From contig CAYJOD010000043.1 of the NCBI GenBank assembly GCA_964371655.1, positions 1-50,255 on the forward strand: DNA of 50,255 nucleotides. The letters run 5' to 3'. The notes beneath the pieces were generated by a model. It had not been told where the DNA came from. It saw only the letters and a program-made list of their open reading frames with translations, and ran no database searches. This DNA is from CAZGSN01 sp964371655. GTDB lineage: Bacteria > Desulfobacterota > Binatia > HRBIN30. Shown here one piece after another: positions 33,726-41,795 of this stretch; the first letter of the stretch is position 1, and each line of letters opens with the position of its first letter. Both the position numbers and the translations under genes were made by a program.

Positions 33726-33800
33726 GGGCCCATAGCTCAGCTTGGTTAGAGCCGCCGGCTCATAACCGGTAGGTCCCAGGTTCGAATCCTGGTGGGCCCA
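33726..33800 (+). tRNA. tRNA with CAU anticodon (Met, or Ile2)
   Basis: A 75-nt cloverleaf. The acceptor GGGCCCA (33726-33732) pairs with TGGGCCC (33793-33799), and A33800 is the discriminator. D arm GCTC/GAGC, anticodon stem GCCGG/CCGGT, loop CTCATAA with anticodon CAT, and T arm CCAGG-TTCGAAT-CCTGG are all present. CCA is not encoded (cgc follows). Elongator Met and lysidine-modified Ile2 share this loop; the sequence alone does not settle which. Confidence 0.93.
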
Positions 33801-33824
33801 CGCTAATGGAAGGGATGAACGGCA

Positions 33825-34571
33825 TTGGAAAGTCCTAAGGGTACAGCGCTGAGTCTTCTCGCGTCACTCCAGGGAATTGATCGCTTGCAGCGGGAAAAAA
33901 AAGAGACGTTGCGTGTGCTTGAAGCCGACCTTGATCGGCTTCAGCTGCAACTCGTCCAGCAACGACAGGAGACGGCCGCCAGACGGGCTGAGCGCGATGT
34001 CCTGGAGAGTCGACGTCGCGAGATCGAGCGTCTGTTGGAGGACGAAGAGCTGAAGCTGAAGGATCGCCGCATGCGTTTGAATCGTGTCCGTAACGAAAAG
34101 GAGCTGCAGGCTTTACGGCGGGAAATCGAGCAGGGCAAGGAATCGAACCAAAGGAATGAGGAAGAGCTTCTCCGCGTCATGGAGGCTGCAGAGGCAGCGG
34201 AGGCCGCGGCTGTGGAAAGTGAACACCTTCTTGCCGAGTTGGAAGCGAATTCGCAAAGCCAGATTTCGGATGGCCACGCGCAGATAGCGGAGCTCGCAGC
34301 ATCGGTGAACCGCGAGCGAGAGCAACGCATGCATGTCGCAGCGTCCTTGGATGCCGCACTGCTCCGTAAATACGAGCAAATCTTCGATCGTCGCGGCGGT
34401 AAGGCCGTGGTCGAGGTTCGGTCAGGTACGTGCCAGGGGTGCCACATGAACCTCCCACCGCAGCTCTTCAACGAGCTGCAACGAAGTAGTGACATCCGCC
34501 TGTGCCCGAATTGTCATCGCATTCTCTTTTGGCGTGGCGACACGATAGATGAGGGCGATCAAGCGAGTTGA
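33825..34571 (+). CDS. C4-type zinc-ribbon coiled-coil protein
   Basis: A 248-residue protein with a long N-terminal coiled coil (about residues 10-190, rich in Glu, Arg, Leu) and a C-terminal zinc ribbon with C203-x2-C206 (CQGC) and C227-x2-C230 (CPNC). The core RNEKELQALRREIE and GTCQGCHMNLPPQ match the widespread zf-RING_7/CT398-like family of unknown role. It probably acts in the cytoplasm and may bind RNA or protein. TTG at 33825 is the only reasonable in-frame start, about 9 nt after aggga. It sits directly before the RNase P RNA gene, as in other deltaproteobacteria-like genomes. Confidence 0.88.
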   Translation: MESPKGTALSLLASLQGIDRLQREKKETLRVLEADLDRLQLQLVQQRQETAARRAERDVLESRRREIERLLEDEELKLKDRRMRLNRVRNEKELQALRREIEQGKESNQRNEEELLRVMEAAEAAEAAAVESEHLLAELEANSQSQISDGHAQIAELAASVNREREQRMHVAASLDAALLRKYEQIFDRRGGKAVVEVRSGTCQGCHMNLPPQLFNELQRSSDIRLCPNCHRILFWRGDTIDEGDQAS

Positions 34572-34586
34572 GCATCTTACGCAATT

Positions 34587-34945
34587 GGAGGAGGCTGGGC
34601 AGTCGCTGGCACCGGCTTTAGCCGATGCCAGAGGAAAGTCCGGGCTCCATAGGGCAGGGTGGCCGCTAACGGCGGCCTCAAGCGATTGAGGGAAAGTGCC
34701 ACAGAGAACAGATGGTCCCGCTGCCACGGCAGCGGGGTGCCGGTGAAACGGTGTCGTCAGATACCAACGGGCCCAGAGATGGGCTCGTTCGGCAAACCCC
34801 ACCCGGAGCAAGACCGAAACAGGGAAGCGTGGCCCGCGCCCCTAGGTGTGTCGCTTGAGTTGGTCGGCAACGACTAACCCAGAGGAATGACTGCGCACCG
34901 AGTCGAGTACACTCGGTCACAAGACCCGGCTTACAAGCCTCCTCC
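34587..34945 (+). ncRNA. rnpB: RNase P RNA, class A
   Basis: About 359 nt. The P1 strands GGAGGAGGCT (34587-34596) and AGCCTCCTCC (34936-34945) pair perfectly. Conserved region I reads GAGGAAAGTCCGGGCTCC (34631-34648). Later hallmarks are CCACAGAGAACAGATGG, GGTGAAACGGTG, AGACCGAAACAGGGA, CCCAGAGGAATGACTG and the 3' ACCCGGCTTAC. The RNA is the catalytic subunit that trims tRNA 5' ends. The exact ends are set by P1 only. Confidence 0.96.
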
Positions 34946-34991
34946 AAATTCACCGGACTGATCAAAAAAATTCTTTCAGCTCCCAATTTTC

Positions 34992-35021
34992 TTGACTTGT
35001 GGGGCGCGGCGGGAGTACAAG
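34992..35021 (+). promoter_or_regulatory. Candidate dcw-cluster promoter
   Basis: TTGACT (34992-34997) with TACAAG (35016-35021) 18 bp later, 70 bp before mraZ. It is the only good promoter-like pair in the gap after rnpB. Confidence 0.5.
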
Positions 35022-35046
35022 CCCATGCGGGTGGGGTAAGGTGGAT
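35000..35046 (+). promoter_or_regulatory. Possible MraZ operator boxes
   Basis: TGGGG at 35000 and CGGGA at 35010, then TGGGG at 35032 and TGGAT at 35042, are each spaced 10 bp apart. MraZ is known to bind repeats of the TGGGN5 type before its own operon. Only two of the four copies keep TGGG, so this is tentative. Confidence 0.4.
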
Positions 35047-35091
35047 TATTGGCCCATAGAATGGGTTTAATACCCATCCAGGTGGCGGCAA

Positions 35092-35544
35092 ATGTTTCGT
35101 GGGACCTTTGAGCACACTATCGATGAGAAGGGCCGGGTGGCGGTGCCGATGCGCTACCGCGAGGTTCTCCAAGGACTCAATGACGATCGTCTGGTGATCA
35201 CGAATTTCTTCTTCGGCAACGCGAGGTGCCTGGACATTTACCCGATCGATCAATGGGCAAAGCTCGAGGCAAGCTTGGAATCGAAGCCGCAGTTTGATCA
35301 GCGCATGTTGTGGTTCCAACAATACTACATCTCCGCTGCGCAAGAGGGCGTTGTCGATAAGCAGGGGCGTGTCCTGATGCCTCCTGGGCTCCGTGAATAC
35401 GCGGCGCTCTCGAAGGATGTCGTTTTCACGCCGGCCTTTACCAAGTTCCGACTCTGGAGCCGCGATACATGGCGTCAGGTTCACGGCGAGGCTGAGCGTG
35501 GACTCATGGAACACCCCGAACAGATGACAGCCTTGGGGATCTAA
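35092..35544 (+). CDS. mraZ: Transcriptional regulator MraZ
   Basis: A 150-residue AbrB-fold DNA-binding protein, first gene of the division and cell-wall cluster, known to repress its own operon. Two SpoVT/AbrB-like halves are visible: FRGTFEHTIDEKGRVAVPMR at the start and EGVVDKQGRVLMPPGLREYA in the second half, each with the KGR/QGR turn. The length is typical. AGGTGG lies 6 nt before the ATG at 35092. Candidate TGGG boxes lie in the upstream promoter. ftsL follows after 4 bp, with no rsmH in between. Confidence 0.95.
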   Translation: MFRGTFEHTIDEKGRVAVPMRYREVLQGLNDDRLVITNFFFGNARCLDIYPIDQWAKLEASLESKPQFDQRMLWFQQYYISAAQEGVVDKQGRVLMPPGLREYAALSKDVVFTPAFTKFRLWSRDTWRQVHGEAERGLMEHPEQMTALGI

Positions 35545-35548
35545 GGCG

Positions 35549-35929
35549 ATGCTACCCGGAGCGATTGGTCGGCCAAATCCAGCAGCCTCAGAGAACGCGT
35601 ACTTTCGCCGTGCCTTGCGCTGGACGGAGCCGAACAATGTCTTCTCTCGAGTCCAAGCCGAGCTCAGGTACTTCACCGGCTGGCTGGGGCTAGCAACCAT
35701 TGCTGCACTTGCCATCTCAACCGCAAGAGTCACAATTCGACTCCAGGTTCAAGACCTACAGTTTCGAATCTCAGCGAGCCGCGCACTGCAAACGAAGCTG
35801 CTCGATGAGCGCGAGTCGCTTAGCCAGCGGGTCACCGAGCTCAGTAATTCCTCGAAGATCCAAGAGTTGGCATTGCTGAAGCTAGGGATGATTCGCCCGG
35901 TTCCCGGTCAGGAGCTGGTGCTGCCATGA
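35549..35929 (+). CDS. ftsL: Cell-division protein FtsL-like
   Basis: A 126-residue bitopic membrane protein: a cytoplasmic N-terminus, one membrane helix (YFTGWLGLATIAALAISTAR), then a coiled-coil leucine-zipper stretch (RLQVQDLQFRISASRALQTK...) and the FtsL-type end EELALLKLGMIRP-like (LALLKLGMIRPVPGQE). FtsL links FtsB and FtsQ and activates septal synthesis. FtsL proteins are poorly conserved, so the call leans on position between mraZ and ftsI, size and topology. The ftsI start overlaps its stop by 4 bp. Confidence 0.8.
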   Translation: MLPGAIGRPNPAASENAYFRRALRWTEPNNVFSRVQAELRYFTGWLGLATIAALAISTARVTIRLQVQDLQFRISASRALQTKLLDERESLSQRVTELSNSSKIQELALLKLGMIRPVPGQELVLP

Positions 35930-37857
35930 AGTCCTCACAAATGCGCCAACGGATCACGAACGCGCTCGGCATTTTCTTTCTCCTCTTTGCGGTGGTGTGC
36001 GCGCGCCTCGGATATCTTGCCGTTATCCGCGGTCCCGAGTTCCGCGCTCTTGCCCTGCGCCAGCATATTCAGAGGGTGTTCCTACCGCCCGAGAGAGGCG
36101 AAATTCGCGATCGCAACGGCGATCTCCTCGCCCTCACGGCCGATTCGGCTGACATCTTTGTGCGGCCGCGAGCCCTGATCGTGCGCGAACCTCTGGTCCC
36201 CGTGTTCGCCAATATTCTTCACGTGTCACCACGAGTCCTCTCCGAGAAGATCTCTTCGAGCGAACAATTCGTGTTCTTGGCGCGTGGCGCCAAGCCTGAA
36301 CAGGCGGCTGCGATCTCCGCCCTTGGCCTTCAAGGCGTCGGCGTGGATTCAACCCGGCAACGGATCTACCCGCGCGGGACCCTCGCCGGCCAAGTCGTAG
36401 GTTTCGCCGGCATTGATCAGCAGGGCTTGAGCGGCATCGAGCAGTCGCTGAATCACTATCTCAAGGGTGAGCGCGGCTCGTTTTCCATCGGAATCGATGG
36501 GCACGGGCGGCCAATGGATCGCGAACATTCCCTTCCACCATCGACCCTCGGTGCACACGTTGAGCTGACCCTCGACAGCGGACTGCAACAGGTTGCGGAG
36601 ACCGAGTTGGAATCGGCCGTCCTAGCCCAGGGAGCCGCTGGCGGGGTCGCTATCGTCATGGATCCAGGCAGCGGCGAGATTCTGGCCATGGCCAATGTTC
36701 CCCGCTTCGACCCTGTCCGTGGCCATCAGTGCACAAAGGAACAGTGGGCCAACCCTGCCGTCGAGCTCAGCTACGAGCCGGGCTCGACTTTCAAGGGAAT
36801 TCTCGCCGCCGCCGCTATCGAGGCCGCCACCGTGCGACCGGACGAACGCATCTTCTGCGGAAACGGACACTACGCTGTCGGCAAGCGTACGATCCACGAC
36901 CACAATCCATATGGCTGGCTCACCTTTGCCGACGTCATCAAGCATTCCAGTAACGTTGGAGCAGCCAAGGTGGGCGAAACCCTGGGTAGCGAGCGCTTCT
37001 ACGCAACCATTCGCTCATTTGGATTCGGACAGCGTAGCGGTATCGAATTGCCCGGAGAGGGGTCGGGTCTGGTGCGTCCGTTGAACAAGTGGGGTCGAAT
37101 CCACTTGGTGACCACCAGCTTTGGCCAAGGCATTTCCGTTTCCCCGCTGCAATTGCTGCGCGCCTACAGCGCGATTGCGAACGGCGGTGCACTGATGCGT
37201 CCCTTGATTGTCCGCAAAATCGTGGCCGGAGATGGCACCGTCTTGGTTGAGAATCGGCCGGAAGTCGTGGCGCGCCCGATCTCGCAACGCAGCGCTGCAA
37301 TCGTGACGGACATGCTACGCGGCGTTGTCGATGAAGGAACGGCGACGAAAGCAAAGCTCCCTGGCATCTCCGTCGCCGGCAAGACCGGAACCGCTCAGAA
37401 GGTAGACCCGAAAACAGGCCGCTATCATCCGCGTGATCGGATCTCCTCGTTTGTCGGGTTCTTTCCGGCCGAAGCTCCGCGCTTTGCGATGCTTGTCCTC
37501 ATCGACTCTCCTAAGGGCACAACCTATGGTGGTCTGATTGCCGCGCCGGTTTTTCAGCGTATCGCCACCTATGCCGTCGAGAAGGCCGGCCTTCGCATCC
37601 CCGAACCGATCGCTCCATGGCAGAATGAGAAGCAGGTGGGGGCGCAGCTCGTCAGTTGGGCGCCAAGCGATGTCACCCGCGGGATGCCAAGCTTCATCGG
37701 CCTGAGTATGCGAGAGGCTTTGGTGCAGGCCGCACGCGCCGGTTGGGATGTCGACGTGGACGGTTCCGGATACGTCTTCGCGCAGGAGCCCCCGGCCGGC
37801 ACGGACTCCATCCAAGGCCGAAAGCTCAGGCTGAGATTCCGTGGCGACCGTGGCTAA
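35926..37857 (+). CDS. ftsI: Septal peptidoglycan transpeptidase FtsI (PBP3) with PASTA
   Basis: A 643-residue class B penicillin-binding protein that crosslinks septal peptidoglycan. An N-terminal membrane anchor (IFFLLFAVVCARLGYLAVI) is followed by the PBP dimerisation domain and the transpeptidase. The active-site serine is S287 in PGSTFKG, the SxN triad is S341-S-N343 (KHSSNVG) and KTGTAQK starts at K486. Residues about 585-643 form one PASTA domain (MPSFIGLSMREALVQAARAG...), as in SpoVD-like FtsI of Gram-positives and some deltaproteobacteria. It overlaps ftsL by 4 bp. murE, the usual next gene, is missing; murF follows. Confidence 0.93.
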   Translation: MKSSQMRQRITNALGIFFLLFAVVCARLGYLAVIRGPEFRALALRQHIQRVFLPPERGEIRDRNGDLLALTADSADIFVRPRALIVREPLVPVFANILHVSPRVLSEKISSSEQFVFLARGAKPEQAAAISALGLQGVGVDSTRQRIYPRGTLAGQVVGFAGIDQQGLSGIEQSLNHYLKGERGSFSIGIDGHGRPMDREHSLPPSTLGAHVELTLDSGLQQVAETELESAVLAQGAAGGVAIVMDPGSGEILAMANVPRFDPVRGHQCTKEQWANPAVELSYEPGSTFKGILAAAAIEAATVRPDERIFCGNGHYAVGKRTIHDHNPYGWLTFADVIKHSSNVGAAKVGETLGSERFYATIRSFGFGQRSGIELPGEGSGLVRPLNKWGRIHLVTTSFGQGISVSPLQLLRAYSAIANGGALMRPLIVRKIVAGDGTVLVENRPEVVARPISQRSAAIVTDMLRGVVDEGTATKAKLPGISVAGKTGTAQKVDPKTGRYHPRDRISSFVGFFPAEAPRFAMLVLIDSPKGTTYGGLIAAPVFQRIATYAVEKAGLRIPEPIAPWQNEKQVGAQLVSWAPSDVTRGMPSFIGLSMREALVQAARAGWDVDVDGSGYVFAQEPPAGTDSIQGRKLRLRFRGDRG

Positions 37858-37864
37858 CCGCAGC

Positions 37865-39301
37865 ATGAACGCAGCCATGTCGCTTCGCGAGCCTGCGTCA
37901 CCATCATCTTGGAACCTTGCAGATGTCCTAGCTGCAACCGGCGCTGCTGTGGCCGCGACCGAGACAACCGGGGCATCTTTCCTGTCGATCGGGACTGACT
38001 CGCGCCGCGTTTCCAAAGAGATGTTGTTCGTGGCGCTGCGCGGCGAGAATCATGACGGCCACGACTTCGTGGCTGCCGCCATCCGCGCTGGGGCGAGTGC
38101 CGCTCTCGTCGACCATGCGGTTGCGGGTGTCGATCCGTCCAAGCTGATCGTCGTTGAAGATACCCTGCGCGCTCTCGGTGACCTCGCCGCCTGGACAAGA
38201 AGGCGTAGCGACGTCAAGGTCGTCGCGGTCACCGGCTCCAACGGCAAGACCACGACCAAGGAGCTGATCGCGTCCATCTGCGCCGCGGCCGAGAAGGCGC
38301 ACCTGTTGGGTGGTTGTCTGAAGACCGAGGGTAACTTCAATAACCTGATCGGCCTTCCTCTGACCCTGCTTCGTCTTCGTGACGAGAGTGTGGCGGTGCT
38401 CGAGATGGGTATGAATCGTCCCGGCGAGATCGCCCGCCTCACCGAAATTGCCGCCCCGAACTACGCTGTCGTTACCAACGTCGCGGCCGCCCACCTGGAA
38501 GGTGTTGGTGGCACGATCGAGGGGGTGGCGTCGGCGAAAGCGGAGCTTCTCCGAGGCCTGCCCAGCGACGCTGCTGTCGCTGTGAATCTTGAGGATGAAT
38601 GGGTGTCGCGGATCGCCGCGTCGTTTGGTGGACGTAAGCTCACGTTTGGGAATGGTGGCGAGGTCCAAAGCCGTGCGGTTGTCGATGATGGGTTGGAGGG
38701 GTTGCGGTTTGAGTTGGTCGTCGACGATCGCACGGCTGAGGTCACCCTGCCGTTGATTGGTATCCACAATGTGAGCAACGCGTTAGCGGCGGCCGCCGTG
38801 GCGCGCCTAATGGGGCTGCCGATCGCAGTGATCGCGGAGGGATTGCGCAACGCGCCCGCGCCGCGCCAGAGGATGCAGGTGCTGCATCTGCGCACCGGCG
38901 TCACCCTGATCGATGACGCGTATAATGCCAATCCTTCGTCCGTAGAGGCCGCCTTCAAAGCCTTACAGCGTATGCCTGGCCGGTCGGTGGTTGTGTTGGG
39001 AGACATGAGGGAGCTGGGTAACGAAAGCCGGCACGCTCACCACCAGGTTGGTGAGCGTGCCGTTGCTTTGGGTGTCGACGAGATATTTCTCATCGGCGAC
39101 GAAGCCGAAACCGTGGCGGCCGGGGCGCGATCCGCCGGTATGTCTGCCGACTCGATCCATCTCTGTGCCACTCTTCAGGATCTAGCCAACGATGTCGCCA
39201 GCCGTTGGCGTGTCGGCGATTGCGTGCTCATCAAGGGATCGCACGGAATGCACATGGAGGAAGTCGTGCACTTGCTTCAAGAACGGGGGGACACGACGTG
39301 A
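37865..39301 (+). CDS. murF: UDP-MurNAc-tripeptide--D-Ala-D-Ala ligase
   Basis: A 478-residue Mur ligase that adds D-Ala-D-Ala to UDP-MurNAc-tripeptide. The N-terminal substrate domain has IGTDSRRVSKEMLFVALRGE. The ATP loop is GSNGKTTTK. Family-specific features that separate it from MurE are EGNFNNLIGLP, VLEMGMNRPGEI, YNANPSSVEAAF and LGDMRELG. The C-terminal domain ends DCVLIKGSHGMHME. The start is uncertain: ATG 37865 (chosen), an upstream GTG at 37841 overlapping ftsI, or ATG 37877. It ends in TGATG overlap with mraY. MurE activity must come from elsewhere. Confidence 0.93.
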   Translation: MNAAMSLREPASPSSWNLADVLAATGAAVAATETTGASFLSIGTDSRRVSKEMLFVALRGENHDGHDFVAAAIRAGASAALVDHAVAGVDPSKLIVVEDTLRALGDLAAWTRRRSDVKVVAVTGSNGKTTTKELIASICAAAEKAHLLGGCLKTEGNFNNLIGLPLTLLRLRDESVAVLEMGMNRPGEIARLTEIAAPNYAVVTNVAAAHLEGVGGTIEGVASAKAELLRGLPSDAAVAVNLEDEWVSRIAASFGGRKLTFGNGGEVQSRAVVDDGLEGLRFELVVDDRTAEVTLPLIGIHNVSNALAAAAVARLMGLPIAVIAEGLRNAPAPRQRMQVLHLRTGVTLIDDAYNANPSSVEAAFKALQRMPGRSVVVLGDMRELGNESRHAHHQVGERAVALGVDEIFLIGDEAETVAAGARSAGMSADSIHLCATLQDLANDVASRWRVGDCVLIKGSHGMHMEEVVHLLQERGDTT

Positions 39302-40377
39302 TGCTGTACCACCTCCTATATCCGCTCCACACTTCGCACTCCGTTTTCAACGTCTTCCGTTACATCACATTCAGGACCCTCATCGCCGCGCTAACCGCAT
39401 TCGCGGTGTCGATGCTCCTCGGGCCGTGGTTCATCCGCCGCATGTCGGCCAGTCAGATCGGACAAACGATTCGTCCGGATGGGCCGCAGAGTCATCTGTC
39501 GAAGGCGGGGACGCCGACGATGGGTGGAGCCCTCATCCTCTTTTCGTTGGTGCTTGCGACCCTGCTGCTGGCGGATCTCGCCAACTTCTATGTGTGGCTT
39601 GCCATCCTGGTTACTGTTGGCTTTGCCGCCATCGGCTTCGTCGACGACTACGGTAAGCTTCGGCGCGGCAACGCTCGCGGCCTGTCGGGGCGGGCTAAGC
39701 TGATCGGACAGTTCGCCGTCGCGTTCGTCGGTGCCACGCTGCTGTATGCGCGACCGGATTTTAGTACCGAGCTTGCCTTCCCCTTCTTCAAAGAGTTGCG
39801 TCCGGATCTCGGGATTGGGTACATCCCGTTCGCCGCGCTTGTCCTTGTCAGCGCTTCGAACGCCGTCAACTTGACGGACGGCTTGGACGGCCTGGCGATC
39901 GGGCCGGTGATGGCGACAGCATTCACGTATGGCGTGTTTGCCTACGTTGCCGGCAACGCCAGACTGGCGGACTACCTGCAGATCCCTCATGTGCCCGGGG
40001 CTGCAGAATTGGCGATCTTCTGCGGCGCCCTGCTCAGTGCCGGTCTCGGCTTCCTGTGGTTCAATGCCTATCCGGCGAAGATGTTCATGGGTGATGTCGG
40101 CGCCCTCCCGCTTGGCGCGGCCCTCGGTTTGGTGGCGCTCGTCACCAAGCAGGAGATCGCGTTGATCGTCGCTGGCGGAGTCTTTGTCGTCGAAGCTCTA
40201 TCCGTCATCGTGCAGGTCGTCTCGTTCAAGCTGCGCGGCAAACGCGTCTTTCTCATGGCGCCCGTCCATCACCACTTCGAACTCCGGGGATGGCCCGAGC
40301 CTCAGATCATCGTCCGCTTCTGGATCTTGTCTATTCTTTGCGCGGTGATGGCATTGAGTACTTTGAAGCTACGATGA
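39301..40377 (+). CDS. mraY: Phospho-N-acetylmuramoyl-pentapeptide transferase
   Basis: A 358-residue inner-membrane enzyme with about ten membrane helices that transfers phospho-MurNAc-pentapeptide to undecaprenyl phosphate, forming lipid I. Active-site motifs are GFVDDYGK, NAVNLTDGLDGLA, FMGDVGALPLG and the C-terminal APVHHHFELRGWPE. SKAGTPTMGG near residue 75 is also typical. The length is normal. The ATG at 39301 shares its A with the murF TGA; a purine-rich gggggga precedes it. It is coupled to murD by a 4-bp overlap. Confidence 0.97.
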   Translation: MLYHLLYPLHTSHSVFNVFRYITFRTLIAALTAFAVSMLLGPWFIRRMSASQIGQTIRPDGPQSHLSKAGTPTMGGALILFSLVLATLLLADLANFYVWLAILVTVGFAAIGFVDDYGKLRRGNARGLSGRAKLIGQFAVAFVGATLLYARPDFSTELAFPFFKELRPDLGIGYIPFAALVLVSASNAVNLTDGLDGLAIGPVMATAFTYGVFAYVAGNARLADYLQIPHVPGAAELAIFCGALLSAGLGFLWFNAYPAKMFMGDVGALPLGAALGLVALVTKQEIALIVAGGVFVVEALSVIVQVVSFKLRGKRVFLMAPVHHHFELRGWPEPQIIVRFWILSILCAVMALSTLKLR

Positions 40378-41795
40378 CGTTTCGGATCAGCGGACAGCGC
40401 TTCCTGGTGATCGGCGCCGGGAAAACAGGCGTGGCCGTCGCCACCTTCCTTCTCGCGCGCGGAGGCAACGTCCGCTTGGCGGAACGCTCGAAAGAGGTAG
40501 CGGGCGCGCTGAATCTCAGCGGTTCGGTCGAGGTGCTCGTCGGCGACAACTGTGCCGATGCCCTCGACGGCGTTGACGCGGTCATTCCCAGTCCCGGGGT
40601 GGCGCGAACCCATCCCTTGCTGCGCGCCGCGCTGAGCCGCGTCATGCCGATCCTGAGCGAGATCGAGCTCGCATCCCGCTTTCTCGACTGCTCGCTGATT
40701 GCGGTCACCGGAACCAACGGTAAGAGCACGACGACGACCCTCCTCGGCGAAATGCTGCGGGCGGCCGGCTACGAAACCTTCGTGGGGGGGAATCTCGGCA
40801 CGCCGCTGATCGAAGCGTGCGCGACGGAGCGGGTCTACGACGCCGCAGTCGTCGAAGTCTCAAGCTTCCAACTCGAATGGGTGCAAACCTTTCGGCCGCA
40901 GGTGGCAGCGCTGCTGAACGTGACCCCCGATCATCTCGATCGCTACGACAGTCTCGAAGAGTACGGGCGCGCCAAGGCGGCGATCTTCTCGTCGCAACTG
41001 CCTGGCGACTTCCTGGTTCTGAATCGTGACGACGCCTGGGTCTGGGAGCAGCGCCATCACGCTCGCAGTGCTTCCATTTCCTTCGGGCGCGATGCCGTGG
41101 AATTCGGAACCTTCCTCGATGGCAACGAGATCGTCTACTGCGGCCCGGATGCGCCAACGCAGCGGTTCTCGCTCGATCACACCCACCTCGTCGGCGCCCA
41201 CAACCGCGAAAACATGATGGCTGCGGTGACCGCGGCGGCGATTTGGGGCACCCCCGCGGGCGCGATTCAACAGGCGCTCGATCACACCGGAGGGTTGCCG
41301 CATCGTCTCGAGCTGGTGCGCGAGCGCGACGGCGTGCGCTTCTTCGACGACTCCAAAGGAACCAATGTCGGAGCCATGGAGAAATCCGTGGCTAGCTTCA
41401 ACCAAGGCGTCGTCCTGCTCGCCGGTGGCTACGACAAGGGCAGCGACTTCTCCGTGCTCGCACCTCTGCTCAGACAACGAGTAAAGCATCTCGTCTTGTT
41501 CGGTGCCGCCGGGGAGAAGATCGAGCAGCAGCTTGGGGATGCGGTGCCGCATTCCCGCTTCGCCGATCTGTCCTCAGCCGTGGGGGCCCCCGGGCGGGGC
41601 GCCCCCCCCCGGCCGGGGGGAGGGGGGGCCCCCCCCGCGCGGCGCCTCTCCGCCCCCCCCGGCGCCGCGCGCGGCGCCGCCCCCCCCGCCGCCGGCGATG
41701 TCGTACTGCTGTCGCCGGGGTGTGCCAGCTTCGACGAGTTCACCGACTACACCGCTCGTGGTCGCAAGTTCCGCGAGCTTGTGGAGGCGCTATGA
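40374..41795 (+). CDS. murD: UDP-MurNAc-L-Ala--D-Glu ligase
   Basis: A 473-residue cytoplasmic Mur ligase that adds D-glutamate. Rossmann N-terminus FLVIGAGKTGVAVA, ATP loop GTNGKSTTTTLLGEM near residue 113, VEVSSFQLEW, NVTPDHLDRYDS, HNRENMMAA, FFDDSKGTNVGA and LLAGGYDKGSDF all match. The closing part VVLLSPGCASFDEFTDYTARG is intact. Between them residues about 404-441 are an unusual Gly/Ala/Pro/Arg stretch encoded by nearly pure G/C, about 15 residues longer than expected and unlike any MurD I know, possibly an assembly error. Start ATG 40374 overlaps mraY by 4 bp. Confidence 0.93.
   Translation: MTFRISGQRFLVIGAGKTGVAVATFLLARGGNVRLAERSKEVAGALNLSGSVEVLVGDNCADALDGVDAVIPSPGVARTHPLLRAALSRVMPILSEIELASRFLDCSLIAVTGTNGKSTTTTLLGEMLRAAGYETFVGGNLGTPLIEACATERVYDAAVVEVSSFQLEWVQTFRPQVAALLNVTPDHLDRYDSLEEYGRAKAAIFSSQLPGDFLVLNRDDAWVWEQRHHARSASISFGRDAVEFGTFLDGNEIVYCGPDAPTQRFSLDHTHLVGAHNRENMMAAVTAAAIWGTPAGAIQQALDHTGGLPHRLELVRERDGVRFFDDSKGTNVGAMEKSVASFNQGVVLLAGGYDKGSDFSVLAPLLRQRVKHLVLFGAAGEKIEQQLGDAVPHSRFADLSSAVGAPGRGAPPRPGGGGAPPARRLSAPPGAARGAAPPAAGDVVLLSPGCASFDEFTDYTARGRKFRELVEAL
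41582..41697. other. Near-pure G/C tract inside murD, possible assembly error
   Basis: In 116 bp only three bases are A or T (A at 41621, T at 41647 and 41649). It is made of long runs of C and G. The frame stays open, which is expected by chance as stop codons need A and T. The encoded segment replaces the usual region just before GD(V/M)VLLSP. Confidence 0.9.

Noticed and set aside
33726..33800. Initiator tRNA-fMet
   Set aside because: The first acceptor pair is a regular G-C, and the three G-C pairs of an initiator anticodon stem are not present; it is an elongator Met or Ile2.
37865..39301. Possible murE in the slot after ftsI
   Set aside because: Motifs GNFNNLIGLP, MGMNRPGEI and YNANPSS are those of MurF, and there is no second Mur ligase gene before mraY.
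40374..41795. A frameshift or pseudogene in murD
   Set aside because: The frame is continuous and the conserved end SPGCASFDEF is in phase after the G/C block, so it was kept as intact with an oddity.
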